This document shows positions 60,991-64,000 of a stretch of 64,000 nucleotides of DNA, piece by piece. Each line of letters starts with the position of its first letter. The first letter of the stretch is position 1. Source of the stretch: Datnioides undecimradiatus (taxonomy: Eukaryota > Chordata > Actinopteri > Lobotiformes > Datnioididae). Made by a program: the position numbers and the translations under genes. The stretch spans positions 10,023,001 to 10,087,000 of the forward strand of contig WARS01000010.1 in NCBI GenBank assembly GCA_008933995.1, written 5' to 3'. Below the pieces are notes generated by a model, which saw nothing but the letters and a program-made list of their open reading frames with translations, was not told the origin of the DNA and made no database searches.

Positions 60991-62454
60991 GATTGCTGCT
61001 AACAGAGATCGCGACGCATGCACTATCCCGCACCTGACATGACATTTAGCGTTTTAAATGAAGAGCAGCGGTGTGCTCAACCTCACTGCCTTTATAAAAT
61101 CTCTAATCCCATGTTTGTGCAAGGTGAACTCCAGTGGTGCATATTTCCTGCCTGGGGACGGTTGAGGAAGATCTGTGCAGCTTAGTGAAGATATTGCCCG
61201 GATCAATTGGTGGTGGGACCAGAATTCAGAGCCAATACTTCAATCCAACTTCAAGAAACATGTTGTGTGCACGCATTGACATTTAATGCAACCTTTTACA
61301 TATTGAACCTGTGATCAATTTCTCATTTACATACCTGACACTAATTATAACATTGTTGTTGTTGTTGGAGTTGTGTTTCTGTCCATCTGATGTCCAATAT
61401 TCACCATTTTTTTGCTCTGATTTTGGTCTCCACCAACGCTTGAGGGAAATATTTGTCTATGGCTTAACCCTGGACTTTTGAATGCAACTGGGGGTCCCTT
61501 AATCAAAAAGATAGCAAAATATGCAACTTGATGATGTCAAGTCAAGCAGTCTGGGATCATGGCAGCACTGAAAACAAAATGATCTATAGTGACTCAGGCA
61601 GAAATATTCATTGATGAGGTAAAGCATGTTGAGCTGCGTTCACCAACTTCCTTGCTTTCGGACGTATCATTGACAATTTAATGCAAAAATGCAAGTACGG
61701 GGTAATAAATTGGTACAATAGCTTTACATCTTTGAGTGAAAATAGCAGTGCCGCAGTCAACTCAATCAAAAGTAAAAGTTTTATTTACTATATAGATGCT
61801 GGCAGGGTCCACCATTGCATGGGGCTGAAATAACATATGGAAATTCCCAGAAATGATGCACACAGTCATGAAGGACAAAGGACAAAAATCTGTGCATATA
61901 TGCATTTCATGCAATGCTGAGCTGGATGGCACAGCTGATTGTTTACTCTCACTCATACTTTACGCTTATCTACTCTTTATTTAGTCTTATTTATTAGCAG
62001 GATAAGAAGTGGCTGCTCTGCCTGTGGTTGTTACACTTGTCAGTCGGGAAAGACCAGTTTCATAATGATGTTGTTGCCCTCAGCAGCCATAGGTCTCCTC
62101 AAACAGGGCTAAAATATTAGGCATTACATATTCCGCAAAATAAAGTTTAAAATCTATTATGGGATAATTATCACTAATACAGCGATGTGTAAGCAGCATA
62201 TTAATGTTGCAGCTGGTTGATCTGAGTTTAATCACTGTGTTTTACTCAGCAACTACATCCTATTTCAATGTGTTGCATTTATCTGATTATATGTTTTCTA
62301 GTAAAGTCTGAATCTGTAAAGTAACCACAGCTATCAGATTGTTTTTGGAAGTATTTATCTACATATAAGATATAATGTGAACTCCAGGAAGAGACCAAAT
62401 TGCAGACAGATACAAGGAGCAGAGGTAGTTAAACAGTGTACTGTTGGGACTTAC

Positions 62455-62829
62455 GGCTTACAGTTGGTCGAGGCAGGCAGGGTCAAAACCAGGTAATCAG
62501 TCCAAAGAGAGTAAACAAATCCAATGTGAGGCAGGAAGAAACAACATCCAGGAAACAGGCAAAAATACACAAAAAAACAGAAATCCAATCACACGAGGAA
62601 ACAAAAGGAAAAACTAGGAAACTAACTAGGAACTAGGAAAAACGCAGACTGGAAAGTGCAGGCAAACAAGACACAGGTGAAACTAATGAACTAATTAACC
62701 GCAGGAAACAAGAACACGGAGACGCGCGAGGGGAAAAAAATTCAAAATAAAACAGGAAATAACCAAAAGCTCAAAAACCTAAAAGGCACAGAAAACAAAA
62801 GCACAAACAGAAACTCTAAACCATGACAG
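62455..62829 (-). repeat. Unclassified interspersed repeat, copy 2
   Basis: Same family and orientation as 43467-43828. It opens with GGCAGGGTCAAAACCAGG and AATCAGTCCAAAGAG, passes CAAGACACAGGTGAAACTAA with TGAACTAATTAA, then AAAACAGGAAATAACCAAAA, and ends AACAGAAACTCTAAACCATG then ACAG. It is longer in its A-rich middle than copy 1. Confidence 0.6.
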
Positions 62830-64000
62830 ATGTACTTTGTTCTCCTGGAGTCAATCTAACATTGATTCTGAGACAGTTAAAATTGTTGGGCATTGAATTG
62901 CTGTATGGCTCAAAAGGAGACTGTTTCACTTTAGAATTTAACTGTAGGATTGGAAAACTTTATTCCAGTCCCACTATTATCACCTACATAACTTTACTTT
63001 TATTTTAGCCTATCCTGTCAAAACATGCTGGCTGTTCAGCTCTTATTCATCTTCTCGCTCTTCAAAAGAACTCCACACAAAGCAGCAGCAGGAACGGCGG
63101 CGGTAGGGAAAACAGCAACATCCTTTTTTGTGACATGAAACAAAAAATGCTAAACATAGCGCATTTAATTTGTGTTTACAACCACAATGCGAGCGCACAT
63201 ACATACCTAATACTCCTCCAGTGCCCTGATGAAGTGTGTTGGAACATTTATGGATAGTGGTATTCCAGCAATATATGTAACAGTGATGTCAGCACATCCA
63301 TGCATGCGTTATAAGGCTGTACGTTATCAATAATTAATGACAAGAGGTTTCTCTTCTGTCTCTTCATTTAAACTGCAGGTTTTCATGCACAGTGCTGTTT
63401 TGCTACTTGTGTGACATTTCATGAATGATGGGAACGTCACAATCCTAGAAATCAAATTCCTGTGACCATAAGGAATGTTTATCAAAGGAACATCACTTTA
63501 TTGTTGTTTATTCATTCAGTAACACTTACACACATACTATGGTCAAGGTGAAACATTATTCTCAAATTAATAGACTTATTTCTTATGCCATAACACATCA
63601 TATGGAGTTCTTGTCCAGTTCTGTCATTGTGAAAGGCATATTAAATTGCAGGTAACCATAGCAACAATACTAACAATACTTAACAAGCCTGGTTCCAGGC
63701 CTCTAAATCACTGTCCATACCTCCATATCTTTGTCCAGCTCTATAGCTCTGGTGTTGCACACAATAGCCTTTCTTCCAGCTGAAAAAACACCTGACCAGT
63801 CGTTGCAGGGGTGAATCGAAAGCGTGTTGCCCCCTTCCTTCATAACTAGTTTAACTACATCCATGAGAAAGGTGGTAGTGTGGATGAAATGTGCTACGTA
63901 TTTAAAATGTTTTGTTAAGATCTGACTGAAATAAAATGAATTGGTGATTCAGAGTAATATCAGGGTATCTTCACCAGTTAACTAACTGGTGAAATGTCAT
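62830..64000. other. Window end, no gene seen
   Basis: No recognisable coding sequence. An X-box-like motif is at 63652-63665. Confidence 0.45.
63652..63665 (+). promoter_or_regulatory. X-box-like (RFX) motif
   Basis: GTAACCATAGCAAC is an exact fit to GTNRCCNNRGYAAC, the binding site of RFX factors that control ciliary genes. Any gene it might serve would lie beyond the window end. Confidence 0.35.

Larger units (their letters stand above)
55746..62454. other. Gene desert, no gene seen
   Basis: Contains a (GT)n run at 57347-57365, A-rich runs near 57737-57790, a (TTA)n run at 60370-60391, a polypurine tract at 60821-60990 and a (GTT)n run near 61350-61365. Short ORFs between 57347 and 57701 encode Cys/Val-rich peptides from the GT-rich DNA and are not genes. 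Confidence 0.45.

Noticed and set aside
60733-61045. Pro/Ser/Leu-rich minus ORFs
   Set aside because: Translation of a polypyrimidine strand; low-complexity artefact.
1-64000. CRISPR arrays, operons, phage or plasmid modules
   Set aside because: No regularly spaced direct repeats with unique spacers, no tightly packed co-directional ORFs, and clear spliceosomal introns show eukaryotic DNA.

Overview
The window looks like a piece of a teleost fish nuclear genome, about 64 kb and AT-rich by eye. Three things point there. The only recognisable cellular gene is a vertebrate PSKH-family protein kinase split by spliceosomal introns. The repeats are typical of ray-finned fish: a Tc1-like transposon with IR/DR ends, LINE fragments, abundant teleost interspersed repeats and long (CA)n microsatellites. 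There are no operons, no prokaryote-like gene packing, and no tRNA, rRNA or CRISPR. The species cannot be named from the sequence.

Layout. 1-4206: sequence downstream of the kinase gene, with one teleost interspersed repeat at 209-403. 4207-13760, minus strand: a three-exon PSKH1-like serine/threonine kinase (exon 1 13498-13760, exon 2 11193-11919, exon 3 4207-4578). All four splice junctions have GT/AG ends, the phases match, and the joined protein is 453 residues with every catalytic motif. Intron 2 (6.6 kb) holds microsatellites, a decayed interspersed repeat and stretches that look like conserved non-coding DNA. A 5-codon upstream ORF ends exactly where the kinase start codons begin.

13782-27177: intergenic, with a decayed Tc1/mariner transposase fragment at 17253-17475. 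27180-28706: a full-length Tc1-like element with a TA duplication, 29-bp inverted ends, an internal repeat in each arm, and a transposase broken by frameshifts and a stop. 28709-64000: a gene desert holding two LINE reverse-transcriptase fragments (32251-32508 and 55105-55745), a tRNA-derived SINE-like repeat, two copies of one unclassified repeat family, many microsatellites, a long polypurine tract near 60.8-61.0 kb, and several stretches whose composition and motif content suggest cis-regulatory elements (clearest at 36231-36705 and 33405-33480).

Only the kinase looks like a functional protein-coding gene. No new multi-gene system was found. The most informative oddities are a 20-residue expansion of the kinase activation loop, the abutting upstream ORF, the D-to-E spacing of the Tc1-like transposase, and a perfect hairpin inside the L2 fragment that looks like a template-switch mutation. 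Family assignments rest on remembered sequence, not on a search.
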